Shown in pieces: positions 25,849-36,459 of a stretch of 43,041 nucleotides of DNA. The position numbers and the translations under genes are program-made. The stretch is from Oscillospiraceae bacterium (lineage in GTDB: Bacteria; Bacillota; Clostridia; Oscillospirales; Oscillospiraceae). The notes under the pieces were generated by a model, which ran no database searches, had not been told where the DNA came from, and saw only the letters and a list, made by a program, of their open reading frames with translations. Position 1 is the first letter of the stretch; each line of letters begins with the position of its first letter. The stretch covers positions 1-43,041 of the forward strand of contig CACYHB010000013.1 in NCBI GenBank assembly GCA_902774015.1, written 5' to 3'.

Positions 25849-27393
25849 TTACTGCGCCAGCAGTTCCACGGTGCCGGCATCGCCGTCGATCGTCAGCTGC
25901 ACGATGTAGCTGCCGTCGGCGTCGACCTTCACGTTCTCGCCGTCAGCGGCGCCGAAGTTCACGTCCCAGGAACCGCCCTGGCGGCACTTCAGCTCGTCGC
26001 CGGCCTTGAGCTCGAGGACTTCAGACTGGAACACGCCGGCTTCGACCTCGGTCATGGGGAAGTCGGTATCCCAGTTGGTGCCGCAGACAGCACCGATGAC
26101 GCTCCACGCGTTCTTCTGCTCGTCGGTCATGTTGAACACGGCGGAGATGGCGGCGGTGTAGTTGTCCAGAGCAGCCTGCAGGCCGGCCTCGTCGGTGGCG
26201 TTCTTGACGTCGGTGCCGATGACCTTGGCGATATCCCACCAGGAGCCGTGGATCTGGCCCTGAACCTGCGCATAGGCGTTCTGCGCCTGGAGCGCGGTCA
26301 GCGCAACGTTCGCCTGAACGGCCTCATTGGCCTGAGCGTTCAGGTTGGAGGGACCCCAGGCCACAGCGTTGAAGCGCTCGAGCTGGCCCTGCTCGCCGGT
26401 CAGATACTGAGCCAGCTTGTGCAGAGCGGCAGCCTTGACGGCGTCGGTCTGGGGCTTGATGCCCATCAGCTTGCAGCCGCTGAAGGAACCCATGTGGTAG
26501 GTCTGGCCGTCCACCTCGAAGGAGGGCAGCGCGGCGGCGCCCAGATTCTCGCCCAGGATGCCGGCAACGGTCTCGTAGGCCCAGGTGCCGGTCACGACCA
26601 CGGCGCAGCCGGCGTCAAAGCCGGCGCCGTCGGAGGAGCTGAGGTAGAACTTGGAGTCGAGCAGCTTCTTCATGCCCTTGACGGCGATCAGGCCCTCGGG
26701 GCTGTTGAAGGTGTCGTGCACGGAGACGAAAGCGCCGTCGGAGTCGGTCTCCCACTCGGAGACGCAGCCGGTGCCGAAGAACCAGGAGGCGATGTACCAG
26801 GCGGAGGTCTCATTCTCCATGGCGAAGTACTTGCCGGCAGCCTCGCAGTCGGCGATCAGCTTCTCGAGGGAGCCCACATCCTCCTCGGGGATGACGGTCT
26901 TGTCATAGTACATGAAGTAGCCGTTGTCAGCCGTCAGGGGGTAGGCGAAGAGCTCATCGCCCATGGTGGCGGCGGTGACGGCACTGCCGTCGTTGGCGGA
27001 GCGGACAGCCTCACCGGCGGCCACGCCCAGCTTGGCCAGAGCACCGGCCTGAACCAGACGGGCGAACTGGTCCTGCGCGAAGCAGAAAATGTCGCCGCCG
27101 GCTTCGACGTCGGTGATCATCTTGGTGGCGGCGTCGCCCTCGCCCACGGCTTCGACCGTGGCGTTGAAGGTGATGCCATCGGTGTTGCTGGCGTTAAAGT
27201 CGTCGATCTGCTGCTTGGTCAGATCCACGATCGCGTCGGCGACCCAGACCGTGATGTCGTAGGTGCCGGCCAGTTCCCCGCCGGCGGCGGGAGCTTCGGC
27301 CGCAGGCTCAGTGGCTGCGGGAGCGGAGCCGCCGCAGGCGCACAGCGCAAAGACCATGACCAGAGCCAGGATCATTGCCAGAACTTTTTTCAT
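25849..27393 (-). CDS. Sugar-binding lipoprotein fused to a SusE/X25-like domain (operon A)
   Basis: 514-aa lipoprotein. Signal MKKVLAMILALVMVFALCAC, lipobox LCAC with lipid cysteine C20, and an Ala/Pro/Glu linker to about residue 40. The MalE-like binding protein (about 41-425) contains KYFAMENETSAWYIASWFFG and AVVVTGTWAYETVAG. The last 86 residues (429-514) are extra compared with MalE. They look like a small beta-sandwich of the SusE/SusF or pullulanase-X25 kind: GTNWDTDFPMTEVEAG, then KAGDELKCRQGGSWDVNFG, then DADGSYIVQLTID. GGAGG supports the start. First gene of operon A. Substrate is starch- or galactan-derived oligomers; the domain hints at alpha-glucan. Confidence 0.9.
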   Translation of the reverse strand: MKKVLAMILALVMVFALCACGGSAPAATEPAAEAPAAGGELAGTYDITVWVADAIVDLTKQQIDDFNASNTDGITFNATVEAVGEGDAATKMITDVEAGGDIFCFAQDQFARLVQAGALAKLGVAAGEAVRSANDGSAVTAATMGDELFAYPLTADNGYFMYYDKTVIPEEDVGSLEKLIADCEAAGKYFAMENETSAWYIASWFFGTGCVSEWETDSDGAFVSVHDTFNSPEGLIAVKGMKKLLDSKFYLSSSDGAGFDAGCAVVVTGTWAYETVAGILGENLGAAALPSFEVDGQTYHMGSFSGCKLMGIKPQTDAVKAAALHKLAQYLTGEQGQLERFNAVAWGPSNLNAQANEAVQANVALTALQAQNAYAQVQGQIHGSWWDIAKVIGTDVKNATDEAGLQAALDNYTAAISAVFNMTDEQKNAWSVIGAVCGTNWDTDFPMTEVEAGVFQSEVLELKAGDELKCRQGGSWDVNFGAADGENVKVDADGSYIVQLTIDGDAGTVELLAQ

Positions 27394-27519
27394 CTTGTTT
27401 CCTCCTTAAAAAATACATACTATTCAAAGGCAAAGCCTTGAAATACAAAGGAAATGCAGCTTCTTCCGCAACTTTACAAAAGAAATAGGTACAAAAGAAA
27501 TAGGTGGCTTTTATCCCGG

Positions 27520-27539
27520 GAGAATTATTACAGATTCTT
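27520..27539 (-). promoter_or_regulatory. Palindromic operator of operon A
   Basis: GAGAATT-ATTACA-GATTCTT on the plus strand, matching the operon B operator at 18 of 20 positions with the centre ATTACA unchanged. It starts 11 nt below the -10 box. Confidence 0.7.
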
Positions 27540-27550
27540 AAACGAATATC

Positions 27551-27579
27551 ATTATACTATTGCTTTTTTCTGTTGTCCA
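27551..27579 (-). promoter_or_regulatory. Promoter of sugar ABC operon A
   Basis: Minus strand TGGACA (27574-27579), 17-nt spacer, TATAAT (27551-27556): same boxes and spacing as operon B, while the spacer sequence differs. Confidence 0.85.
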
Positions 27580-27637
27580 CAGACCTGTGCATGTCTTTTT
27601 TTACAAAAATATTCCAATTCTTTTGTGCAAAAATACG

Positions 27638-27671
27638 ATAAAAAATTCGCGGGCGGCCTCAGCCGCCCGCG
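27638..27671 (-). terminator. Terminator of the GH53 operon
   Basis: 10-bp GC-rich stem CGCGGGCGGC / GCCGCCCGCG, loop of 4 nt, then AATTTTTTAT on the minus strand, 20 nt past the stop. Confidence 0.9.
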
Positions 27672-27690
27672 TGCTCTCCGGATTACCGCT

Positions 27691-29667
<1,977 letters not shown>

Positions 29668-29725
29668 TCATATTTCGGGAGCGGCAGTCGGCCGCCCGGG
29701 CCGTTCCTTGGCCTCAGCGGCGGGC

Positions 29726-30268
29726 TCAGTTCATATTCAGCAGTTCCCCGATCAGCCAATAGGCCGCCATGTCTTTCTCTCCGGCGTGAAGGGAATTCGC
29801 TCCGAGGAAAAGATAGTACTCCCCTTCCCCGTAGCCCAGGAAGTCGGCTGCGCAGCCGCTCTCCCCGTCCCAGACCCGGATCCCGCAGGGCTCTCCGTCC
29901 AGCTCCAGCAGTTCCCCTGCCGCCGCGGGAAGCGCGGCGGGGTCCAGCGGACGGAAAGAGTCCCGGTAGCCTTCGACGCTCTCTATCGGCACGATATAGA
30001 CATCGGCATTGAGAAGGCCTGTTTCGTCGAACATGGCATAGTCGAAGCTGTGCGCCTGGATGAGCCGTATGCCCTCCGGTCTGCGCGCCTCCAGCGCGGC
30101 GGAGAGCTCCCTGTCGCGGCAGCTCTCCACTTCGGCAAACAGCACCAGCTTTTTCTCCTCCGGGGCATCGGTCAGGAAATTGAAAACGAAACCCCAGAGC
30201 ACCGCTGCCAGGATCGCCCAGACCACGTATTCATGCAGCTGCGAGAGGATATTTTTGAGAACTCTCAT
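29726..30268 (-). CDS. Membrane-anchored protein, unknown function
   Basis: 180 aa. One N-terminal membrane helix (VVWAILAAVLWGFVFNFL, about residues 15-32) and an extracytoplasmic domain beginning EEKKLVLFAEVESCRDRELSAAL. This part has alternating strand/helix character, with ADVYIVPIESVEGY about residues 88-101, and may be a small Rossmann-like or truncated binding-protein fold. I do not recognise the family. Its start overlaps the stop of the upstream gene as ATGA, and GH53 follows 73 nt later, so the three genes are probably one operon. A link to galactan use is inference. Confidence 0.75.
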   Translation of the reverse strand: MRVLKNILSQLHEYVVWAILAAVLWGFVFNFLTDAPEEKKLVLFAEVESCRDRELSAALEARRPEGIRLIQAHSFDYAMFDETGLLNADVYIVPIESVEGYRDSFRPLDPAALPAAAGELLELDGEPCGIRVWDGESGCAADFLGYGEGEYYLFLGANSLHAGEKDMAAYWLIGELLNMN

Positions 30269-30750
30269 TTCGCGTACCCCGCAATATAGCCGTTCACAAG
30301 ATACAGCGTCAGCTCGTCTCCGGCTTCCCGCAGCGCTTTGGCCCGGGAAGAACAGACTTTGAGCCGGCGCTTCCCCTCTTCGTTCTCCAGCAGCACGATC
30401 GTGATGCGGATGCTGTTCACGATCCGGAGCCGCTCCTGCGTCACCGTGACGCGGCCGCGCAGCTTCTCCGCCTCGCCCTGGGAAAGCATCCCGGCGTGCT
30501 GCCGCTCAAAACGCGTTTCCGCAAGGGTAAAACGGCGCAGATACAGCACCAGCCAGCCCGCGATCGTCCAGATCGCGACGCAGGCCGGCTCCATTCTTCC
30601 CGCGTTGCCGCTGTCGGTCAACACACAGAGGACGATGCAGGCGATCAGCGCCGCCAGTCCCAGCGTCCAGCAGAACAAACGCGTATTTCGGATTTTTCGT
30701 TCCAGCCGGGAGAGATCCTCCGGGCTGTACAAAGGCGTCATATGTTCCAT
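30265..30750 (-). CDS. Two-helix membrane protein, unknown function
   Basis: 161 aa. Two hydrophobic helices (FCWTLGLAALIACIVLCVL about 23-41 and CVAIWTIAGWLVLYLRRF about 53-70), then a cytoplasmic, charged C-terminal domain (VTVTQERLRIVNSIRITIVLLENEEGKRRLKV). I chose the ATG at 30750. The predicted transcription start falls on or beside it, so the mRNA may be leaderless; the next ATG, 9 nt on, has GGAA just upstream. First gene of the GH53 operon. No family recognised. Confidence 0.7.
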   Translation of the reverse strand: MEHMTPLYSPEDLSRLERKIRNTRLFCWTLGLAALIACIVLCVLTDSGNAGRMEPACVAIWTIAGWLVLYLRRFTLAETRFERQHAGMLSQGEAEKLRGRVTVTQERLRIVNSIRITIVLLENEEGKRRLKVCSSRAKALREAGDELTLYLVNGYIAGYAK

Positions 30751-30756
30751 GCGGTT

Positions 30757-30808
30757 ATTATAGCATCCCCGCTCTCTCCTTGACAAGTTTCTTGCCGTCG
30801 ATTACAAT
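30757..30808. promoter_or_regulatory. Divergent promoters with overlapping -35 boxes (GH53 operon / alpha-amylase)
   Basis: Plus: consensus TTGACA (30780-30785), 17-nt spacer, TACAAT (30803-30808). Minus: TTGTCA (30781-30786), 18-nt spacer, perfect TATAAT (30757-30762). Both -35 boxes lie in the palindrome CTTGACAAG, so simultaneous polymerase binding is unlikely. Confidence 0.78.
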
Positions 30809-30842
30809 TTTTCCAGAACCGAACGTTACAGGAGGGATCATT

Positions 30843-32519
30843 ATGCGTAAATTCTCAGCGCTGCTCTCGGCTGTGCTCCTCTGCGCCATCATGCTCACAG
30901 GCTGCGGGCAGGCTGCTCCCGCAGCCCGGACCGATGAGGCGGGGTATCTCGTCTCCGCCGCCGACGGGAGTCTTCTCCTCTCCGAAGACGGCGAGGCTGT
31001 GCTGGACAGCTCTGCCTGGCATTTTGACGCGCCGGACGACAATTACCGGGTCTTCTACGAGATCTTCACGGGTTCCTTCTCCGATTCCGACGGAGACGGC
31101 GTGGGCGATCTGCAGGGCATCATCCAGCACATGGACTATCTGAACGACGGGGACCCGGCCTCCGGCCGGAGTCTCGGGATCGAGGGCATCTGGCTCACGC
31201 CGATTTTCGCTTCTCCCTCCTATCACAAATACGACGTGACCGATTACTACTCCGTGGACAAGCAGTTCGGCACGCTGGAGGATCTGCAGGCGCTGATCGA
31301 CGCCTGTCACGAGCGCGGCGTGAAGCTGATCCTGGACCTCCCGCTCAACCATACCGGTGAACGCTGCTCCTGGTTTTCCAGGTTCAAGACCGCGCACCTG
31401 GCCGGAAACACGGAGGACGAATACTACAGCTTCTACAGCTTTGTGACCCCGGACGAGGGGAGCAAGGCTCCCGCCGGTTACCGACAGCTCAGCGGCACCG
31501 GCGACTGGTATGAGTGCAACTTCGACGGTTCCATGCCCGAGCTCAATTTTGACAACGAAGAAGTGCGCAGAGAGCTTGTCCGGGTCGCGCAGTTCTATCT
31601 GGACATGGGCGTGGACGGCTTCCGCTTCGACGCGGCAAAATACGTCTATTTCGGCGACAATCAGCGCAGTGCGGAGTTCTGGGACTGGTATCTGGCCCAG
31701 CTGCGCGCGCTGAAGCCCGATCTCTACGCCGTGGCCGAGGTTTGGGATTCCGACGGCGTGACCGATGAATATTTCAGCGCCGTGAACTGCTTTGACTTCA
31801 CCACCTCGCAGACCAGCGGTCTGATCACCACCACGGCACAGCACGGGAACGTGAACGCCTATACCGCCTATGTGGACGGCTATCTGGACCGGATTCACGC
31901 CATCCGGGAAGACGCCATGATCGTCCCCTTCATCGCAAACCATGACACCGACCGTGCTTCCGGCTATCTGACCGTAGCCAGCGGGAACATGAAGGTGGCG
32001 GCCAACCTCTATCTGCTCTCCAGCGGCTCGCCCTTTATCTATTACGGTGAGGAGCTGGGAATGCGCGGCTCCCGCGGCGGTGCCAACACCGACGCCAACC
32101 GGCGGCTTGCCATGCTCTGGGGCGACGGTGATACCGTCCGCGATCCCGAAGGCACGACCTACAGTCCCTCCAAGCAGATCGAGACCACCGCCGCCGACCA
32201 GAAGGCCGACGAGGGAAGTCTGTACAGCTACTACAAAAAGCTGCTCATGATCCGTGCCGCACATCCGGCTATCGCCCGGGGCGATTACACCGCGCTGTCC
32301 TTTGAGGGCAGCAAGCTCGGCGGCTTTGTGGCAGATCTGGACGGCGATCGGGTCTGCGTGCTGCACAACACCACCCTCAGCGCCGCGGACGTCGACCTGG
32401 CCGCGCAGGGCATTGAGGACTTCTCCGTCCTTTCCGCCTTCATCGGTGTGGAGAACGCCTCGCTGGAGGACGGCATCCTCCATCTGGGTGCCCAGACCAG
32501 CGCCGTGCTGCTGCCCTGA
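30843..32519 (+). CDS. Alpha-amylase-family lipoprotein (GH13)
   Basis: 558-aa surface lipoprotein. Lipobox LTGC (C21). GH13 barrel from about residue 67, with YRVFYEIFTGSFSDSDGDGVGDL (metal site and start of the barrel). Conserved regions: DLPLNH (165-170), nucleophile D263 in GFRFDAAKY, acid/base E299 in AVAEVWD, and FIANHDTDRA with D368. A C-terminal beta domain closes the protein, and there is no separate starch-binding module. Likely releases maltodextrins from starch or glycogen outside the cell. AGGAGGG precedes the ATG. It is a single gene with a strong promoter and terminator, divergent from the galactanase operon. Confidence 0.93.
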   Translation: MRKFSALLSAVLLCAIMLTGCGQAAPAARTDEAGYLVSAADGSLLLSEDGEAVLDSSAWHFDAPDDNYRVFYEIFTGSFSDSDGDGVGDLQGIIQHMDYLNDGDPASGRSLGIEGIWLTPIFASPSYHKYDVTDYYSVDKQFGTLEDLQALIDACHERGVKLILDLPLNHTGERCSWFSRFKTAHLAGNTEDEYYSFYSFVTPDEGSKAPAGYRQLSGTGDWYECNFDGSMPELNFDNEEVRRELVRVAQFYLDMGVDGFRFDAAKYVYFGDNQRSAEFWDWYLAQLRALKPDLYAVAEVWDSDGVTDEYFSAVNCFDFTTSQTSGLITTTAQHGNVNAYTAYVDGYLDRIHAIREDAMIVPFIANHDTDRASGYLTVASGNMKVAANLYLLSSGSPFIYYGEELGMRGSRGGANTDANRRLAMLWGDGDTVRDPEGTTYSPSKQIETTAADQKADEGSLYSYYKKLLMIRAAHPAIARGDYTALSFEGSKLGGFVADLDGDRVCVLHNTTLSAADVDLAAQGIEDFSVLSAFIGVENASLEDGILHLGAQTSAVLLP

Positions 32520-32543
32520 GCGCCGCGCTTCCCCGCGCGGCGG

Positions 32544-32610
32544 AAAAGGGGCTGTGAAGAACAGGAGAGCCGAAACTCCCCTGGGCTTCACAGCCCCTTT
32601 TTATTTTTTT
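32544..32610. terminator. Long-stem terminator, alpha-amylase
   Basis: 16-bp stem AAAAGGGGCTGTGAAG / CTTCACAGCCCCTTTT (32544-32559 with 32586-32601), 26-nt loop, then TTTATTTTTTT-like tail. It probably also ends the convergent antiporter transcript. Confidence 0.88.
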
Positions 32611-32661
32611 GATCCAGCTCCAGAAGCCGCAGCCCCTGCTTCTGCCCGGAGGCGCGACGCT

Positions 32662-33639
32662 TTATGAAACGAACTGATAAACCGTAAAGGCCGCATAGAT
32701 CGTCAGCAGGAGGACCCCCTGCCAGCGCCTCAGCTCGCCTTTCTTCAAGGCCGGCAGGCACATGATCATCATCACCGCCAGCATGACGGGCAGGTCAATG
32801 ACCATGCTTGAATTGACGCCGCCCATCACGGTCTTCTCCGTCGGGATCGCAAAGGGAGAGATCGAAATGGCCGCGCCGCTGACCAGAACGATGTTGAACA
32901 GATTTGCTCCGATGATATTCCCCAGAGACAGCGAGCCGTGGCCCTTCAAAAGGCTGGTGATGGCCGTGATCAGTTCGGGGAGGCTTGTGCCCAGCGCCAC
33001 CATGGTCAGGCCGATGACAGAGTCGGGAACACCCAGCGCGGCGGCGATCTTGGTGCCGTTGTCCACCAGGAAACGGGCGCCGAGCGCAATGGCCGCAGCG
33101 CCGATCACCAGCAGAAGCAGCTCCATTGCAAAAGAGCGCTCTTTCTCCCCGCTCTCCTCTTCCGCGTTCTCTTCCGCCATTTCCGGATGTTTCTTCATCT
33201 GCATCGTGGAGACGACCATGTACAGCACAAATACCGCGAGATATGCCAGCCCCATCCAGCGCTGGAAACGGCCCATCGTCCAGGCGATCAGGGCATAAGA
33301 GGCGGCGGCGGCGAAGAAGAAGGCGGTCGGCAGGACAAAGGACCTGGGCTGCACCTTGCTCGGGCTCGCCGTAATGGTGATGGCCGCGATCAGGCTCGTG
33401 TTGCATATGATCGAGCCGATGGCGTTGCCGTAGCTGATGCCGGCATTGCCCTGCAGGGCCGCCTGGCTGGAGACCATCACCTCGGGGAGTGTGGTCCCGA
33501 TGGAGACGATCGTGGCGCCGATCAACAGCTCCGGAAGGTGAAAGCGGCGTGCGATGCCGACCGAACCATCGACAAACCAGTCGCCGCCTTTGATCAGAAG
33601 GACGAATCCGACAAGGAACAACAGCACAGGTACCAGCAT
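32662..33639 (-). CDS. Calcium/sodium antiporter (CaCA family, YrbG-like)
   Basis: 325-aa cation/Ca2+ exchanger with about ten membrane helices in two inverted halves. Alpha-1 repeat: GATIVSIGTTLPEVMVSSQAAL (about residues 41-62). Alpha-2 repeat: IGLTMVALGTSLPELITAIT (about 215-234). Each carries the conserved G-T-S/T-L-P-E signature. A charged cytoplasmic loop (MKKHPEMAEENAEEESGEKE) joins them. I chose the ATG at 33639, with AGGA upstream; the longer open frame reaches through the promoter. It follows a GC-rich leader of about 145 nt (33640-33783). Confidence 0.92.
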   Translation of the reverse strand: MLVPVLLFLVGFVLLIKGGDWFVDGSVGIARRFHLPELLIGATIVSIGTTLPEVMVSSQAALQGNAGISYGNAIGSIICNTSLIAAITITASPSKVQPRSFVLPTAFFFAAAASYALIAWTMGRFQRWMGLAYLAVFVLYMVVSTMQMKKHPEMAEENAEEESGEKERSFAMELLLLVIGAAAIALGARFLVDNGTKIAAALGVPDSVIGLTMVALGTSLPELITAITSLLKGHGSLSLGNIIGANLFNIVLVSGAAISISPFAIPTEKTVMGGVNSSMVIDLPVMLAVMMIMCLPALKKGELRRWQGVLLLTIYAAFTVYQFVS

Positions 33640-33783
33640 GAATTTCAGTTTCCTTTCCAATGATCTGCCCGCGGGACAAAGCGTCCGGGAGCTTGCGCTC
33701 AGCCTCCGCACTCTGGGCAGAAAAGGCGGGCGCAGGGAGGGAGAGCGTCCCGCGAAAGCAGCTGCGCGTCCGTTCTCCAGACA
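33640..33783 (-). other. Structured 5' leader of the antiporter gene
   Basis: About 145-nt untranslated leader. CGCGGGAC (plus 33670-33677) can pair with GTCCCGCG (33747-33754), and TCTGCCC (33664-33670) with GGGCAGA (33715-33721). The pairings share a base and cross, so they would be alternatives or a pseudoknot. No known riboswitch consensus recognised. Confidence 0.4.
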
Positions 33784-33789
33784 ACAGAA

Positions 33790-33818
33790 ACTATAATACT
33801 TGCCGCTGATGATTTCAA
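33790..33818 (-). promoter_or_regulatory. Promoter of the antiporter gene
   Basis: Minus strand TTGAAA (33813-33818), 17-nt spacer, TATAGT (33790-33795). The remaining 33819-33956, down from the GH2 stop, is GC-rich with no gene or clear terminator. Confidence 0.8.
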
Positions 33819-33956
33819 GTCCGGAGTCGAGTTTTTCGGTTCTTCGGACCTTTTCGCGTTGAGTGCAGGGCTCTCGGCGTGCTTTCTCCCCGGGCCTCCG
33901 CAGCCGCGCGTCCGGTGCGGCGGCGGAGCGGGGCGCGGCTTCGTTTTTCGCTTCGG

Positions 33957-36410
33957 TCAGACGCTTTTCAGCGTGATCGTTTTCTCCCCGCAGCCCTCGG
34001 CTTCGATACGTACCCGGATCTCGCCCGCTTCCTCCGTGCTGCGGACGACTGCCATCACACGGCCGTCGAAGGTCTCCCAGGCGCTGTCCCGGTAGCTCCC
34101 CTCGCACTGAGGATGGGCGGAACCGAAGCCCGCAAGCACCCCTGCGCCATCGACCGTGACCGTGACCCTGCGCTTTTCAAAGCGGCTGGGCAGGCCGTTT
34201 TCGTCGAGCAGATCCACGGTAACGAAGGCCGCGCCGCGGCCGTCGGCGGTGATGCATTCATTTTCCGCCGTGACGCCGAGCTTGACGGGCGCGCCTGCCG
34301 AACGCAGCGCAAAGCGCCCGTCTTCTTTGCCCTTCGTATAACCGACGGCCAGCAGCTCGCCGGGGGCATAGTTCAGCGCAAAGGCGGCCTCGTGCCGCTC
34401 GGTGGCTCTGCGTCCCAGGGAGACCCCGTTCAGGAAAAGCTCAACTTCCTCAGACGCGGAAAGCACGTGTGCCACAGTCGCTTTGCCTTCAAAGCCGGGC
34501 CAGGTCCAGCTGTCGATGGCGTCATAGTATTTCCAGTCGTTGCTGTTGTCCGGCTGACCGAAGCGGTCCAGACGCTCCACGGCGATCATGGGCTCACGGC
34601 GCAGGCCGTAGGCGATCTCACGCAGATAGCTCACCGGGCGGCGGTACGCGTTGAGATTGATGTCCCCGCAGTAGGCGAGCCTGTCGGGGTACCAGCCCTG
34701 CTCGCGGCGCTCCGGGGCGTAGTGGTAGCAGGCGATACCCGCTTCTCCCAGGTAATCATAGCCCGTCCACGTGAAGTCGCCCAGGACGTGGGGATTGCGT
34801 TCGGCGATCTCCCACAGGCGCGCGATCTCGGTGGGGTAGGTTTCGCTGCCCACGACCACGCGCTCGGGGTGCAGAAGATGCTCCAGCTCATGCCGGGCGG
34901 TCAGGTAGTTATAGCCCACCACGTCCAGCTCACAGGCCACCTCCTCCATCGCTTCGGAAAGGCCGCGGCTGGTGGAAAAAGCGTCCATTTTCCGCTGCTC
35001 CATCTTGGCCATGGCTGCGTTGAGAGCCTCGCTGCCGGAGGAGTCCCCCTGCTCCTGCGGCGTTTCCTCCGTTCCCGCCATCAGCGCGACCATCTCGTCG
35101 ACGTGATCCGCCATGGCGAGGAAACCGTTGATGGCCCCGGTCACGTAGCGCGTGCCGTCCAGCTCGCGCAGATAGTTGGCCATCTCGCGGTTGCGCCGTC
35201 CGCCGCTGCGGCGGCCGATCTCCGGGATCTCGTTGCCGAGACTGTAGAGCACGACGCAGGGGTGGTTATAATCCTTGGCGACCAGGCGCTCGATACTCAG
35301 CCGCCATTCGCCGACCAGGTCCAGCGCGTAGTCCGCGCTGTTCTTCGGCATCTCCCACATGTCCGACAGCTCGTCCATGACCAGGATGCCGAGACGGTCG
35401 CAGACGTCCAGCAGGGCCTTGCCCGCCGGGTGATGAGCCGAACGGATGGCGTTGAAGCCCGCTGCCTTGAGCTGTCGCATGCGGTATTCTTCCGCGTCGG
35501 GCAGGGTGGTGGCGCCGATCAGGCCGTTGTCGTGGTGGATGCAGGCGCCGCGCAGCTTATACGCAGCGCCGTTGATGCGCAGGCCGCGCCGGGCGTCCAG
35601 GCTGAGTTTCCGGATGCCGAAGCTGCCCTCGGCGCGATCCAGAAGGCTTTCCCCCTCAAAAAGCTCCGCGCGCCAGGCATACATGGCCGGGTGCTCCGGG
35701 TTCCAAAGCTCGGGATCGTCCACGACAAAGCGCAGGTGGGACTTCACTTCCTCCGTCTGGAGGACGGAAACCACATTCTCAGCGCTCGTCTCCCGCCCGT
35801 CCGGGGCGGTGAGGGTCACGCGCAGGCACAGCTTTTTCGCCTCCAGGCCGCTGTTGCGAACAGAGACGTCCGCCAGCACCAGAGCATAGCGGTCTGCCAG
35901 CTCTGCCGTGGTAAGCCTCACGCCCTCGGGCTGCACATGGATGCGCTCACCCTGCCAGAGCCAGACGTCCCGGTACAGCCCCGCGCCGGGGTACCAGCGG
36001 GAGCCGTTCTCCGCACCTCTGGCGATGACCTGCAGCACGTTCTCCTCGCCGCAGCGAAGCCGGCCGTTGAGTTCGGCATAAAACTGGGAATAGCCGTAAT
36101 GATTCGCGGCAATCAGCTCGCCGTTGAGGTAAACCATGGCCTGGGCCATGACGCCCTCGAATTCCAGCGTATTCTGCTTCTGTTCCCACTCACAGGGTGC
36201 AAAGAAGCGCTTTTCATAGGTATAGGATTTCACCGGGTAATAGCCGGTCTGGTTGCCGCTGGGAGCGTCCGGGCGGCGCTCCTCCAGGATCATCGCGTCC
36301 TGGGGAAGCACGACGGGCACGGCCTCCGGCTCGGAACCGAAGATCACGCCGAAGGGATTGGGCACGCCGGGCCGTACGGTCCAGCCGGTATTGAAAAGCT
36401 GCCTGCGCAT
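33957..36410 (-). CDS. Beta-galactosidase, glycoside hydrolase family 2
   Basis: 817-aa enzyme without a signal peptide, thus cytosolic; it would release galactose from imported beta-galactosides. Order: sugar-binding jelly roll (about 5-165, YEKRFFAPCEW, NGELIAANHYGYSQF, RWYPGAGLYRDVWL), Ig-like domain (about 170-270), and TIM barrel (about 275-600) with acid/base E394 in YSLGNEIPE and nucleophile E523 in VVGSETYPTE. C-terminal Ig-like domains (DUF4982-type, then a domain with FVTVDLLDENG) end the protein. ATG 36410 has GAAGGA/AAGGAG above it. It is a single gene with its own promoter, about 4 kb upstream of the galactanase operon. Confidence 0.93.
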   Translation of the reverse strand: MRRQLFNTGWTVRPGVPNPFGVIFGSEPEAVPVVLPQDAMILEERRPDAPSGNQTGYYPVKSYTYEKRFFAPCEWEQKQNTLEFEGVMAQAMVYLNGELIAANHYGYSQFYAELNGRLRCGEENVLQVIARGAENGSRWYPGAGLYRDVWLWQGERIHVQPEGVRLTTAELADRYALVLADVSVRNSGLEAKKLCLRVTLTAPDGRETSAENVVSVLQTEEVKSHLRFVVDDPELWNPEHPAMYAWRAELFEGESLLDRAEGSFGIRKLSLDARRGLRINGAAYKLRGACIHHDNGLIGATTLPDAEEYRMRQLKAAGFNAIRSAHHPAGKALLDVCDRLGILVMDELSDMWEMPKNSADYALDLVGEWRLSIERLVAKDYNHPCVVLYSLGNEIPEIGRRSGGRRNREMANYLRELDGTRYVTGAINGFLAMADHVDEMVALMAGTEETPQEQGDSSGSEALNAAMAKMEQRKMDAFSTSRGLSEAMEEVACELDVVGYNYLTARHELEHLLHPERVVVGSETYPTEIARLWEIAERNPHVLGDFTWTGYDYLGEAGIACYHYAPERREQGWYPDRLAYCGDINLNAYRRPVSYLREIAYGLRREPMIAVERLDRFGQPDNSNDWKYYDAIDSWTWPGFEGKATVAHVLSASEEVELFLNGVSLGRRATERHEAAFALNYAPGELLAVGYTKGKEDGRFALRSAGAPVKLGVTAENECITADGRGAAFVTVDLLDENGLPSRFEKRRVTVTVDGAGVLAGFGSAHPQCEGSYRDSAWETFDGRVMAVVRSTEEAGEIRVRIEAEGCGEKTITLKSV

Positions 36411-36459
36411 ATGTATCCTTCTCCTTTGAAATTCCTGAGGACGGAAATCCGCCCTCCTT

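Noticed and set aside
33640-33783. yybP-ykoY manganese riboswitch before the antiporter
   Set aside because: The conserved loop sequences of that riboswitch are not found, so only a generic structured leader is reported.
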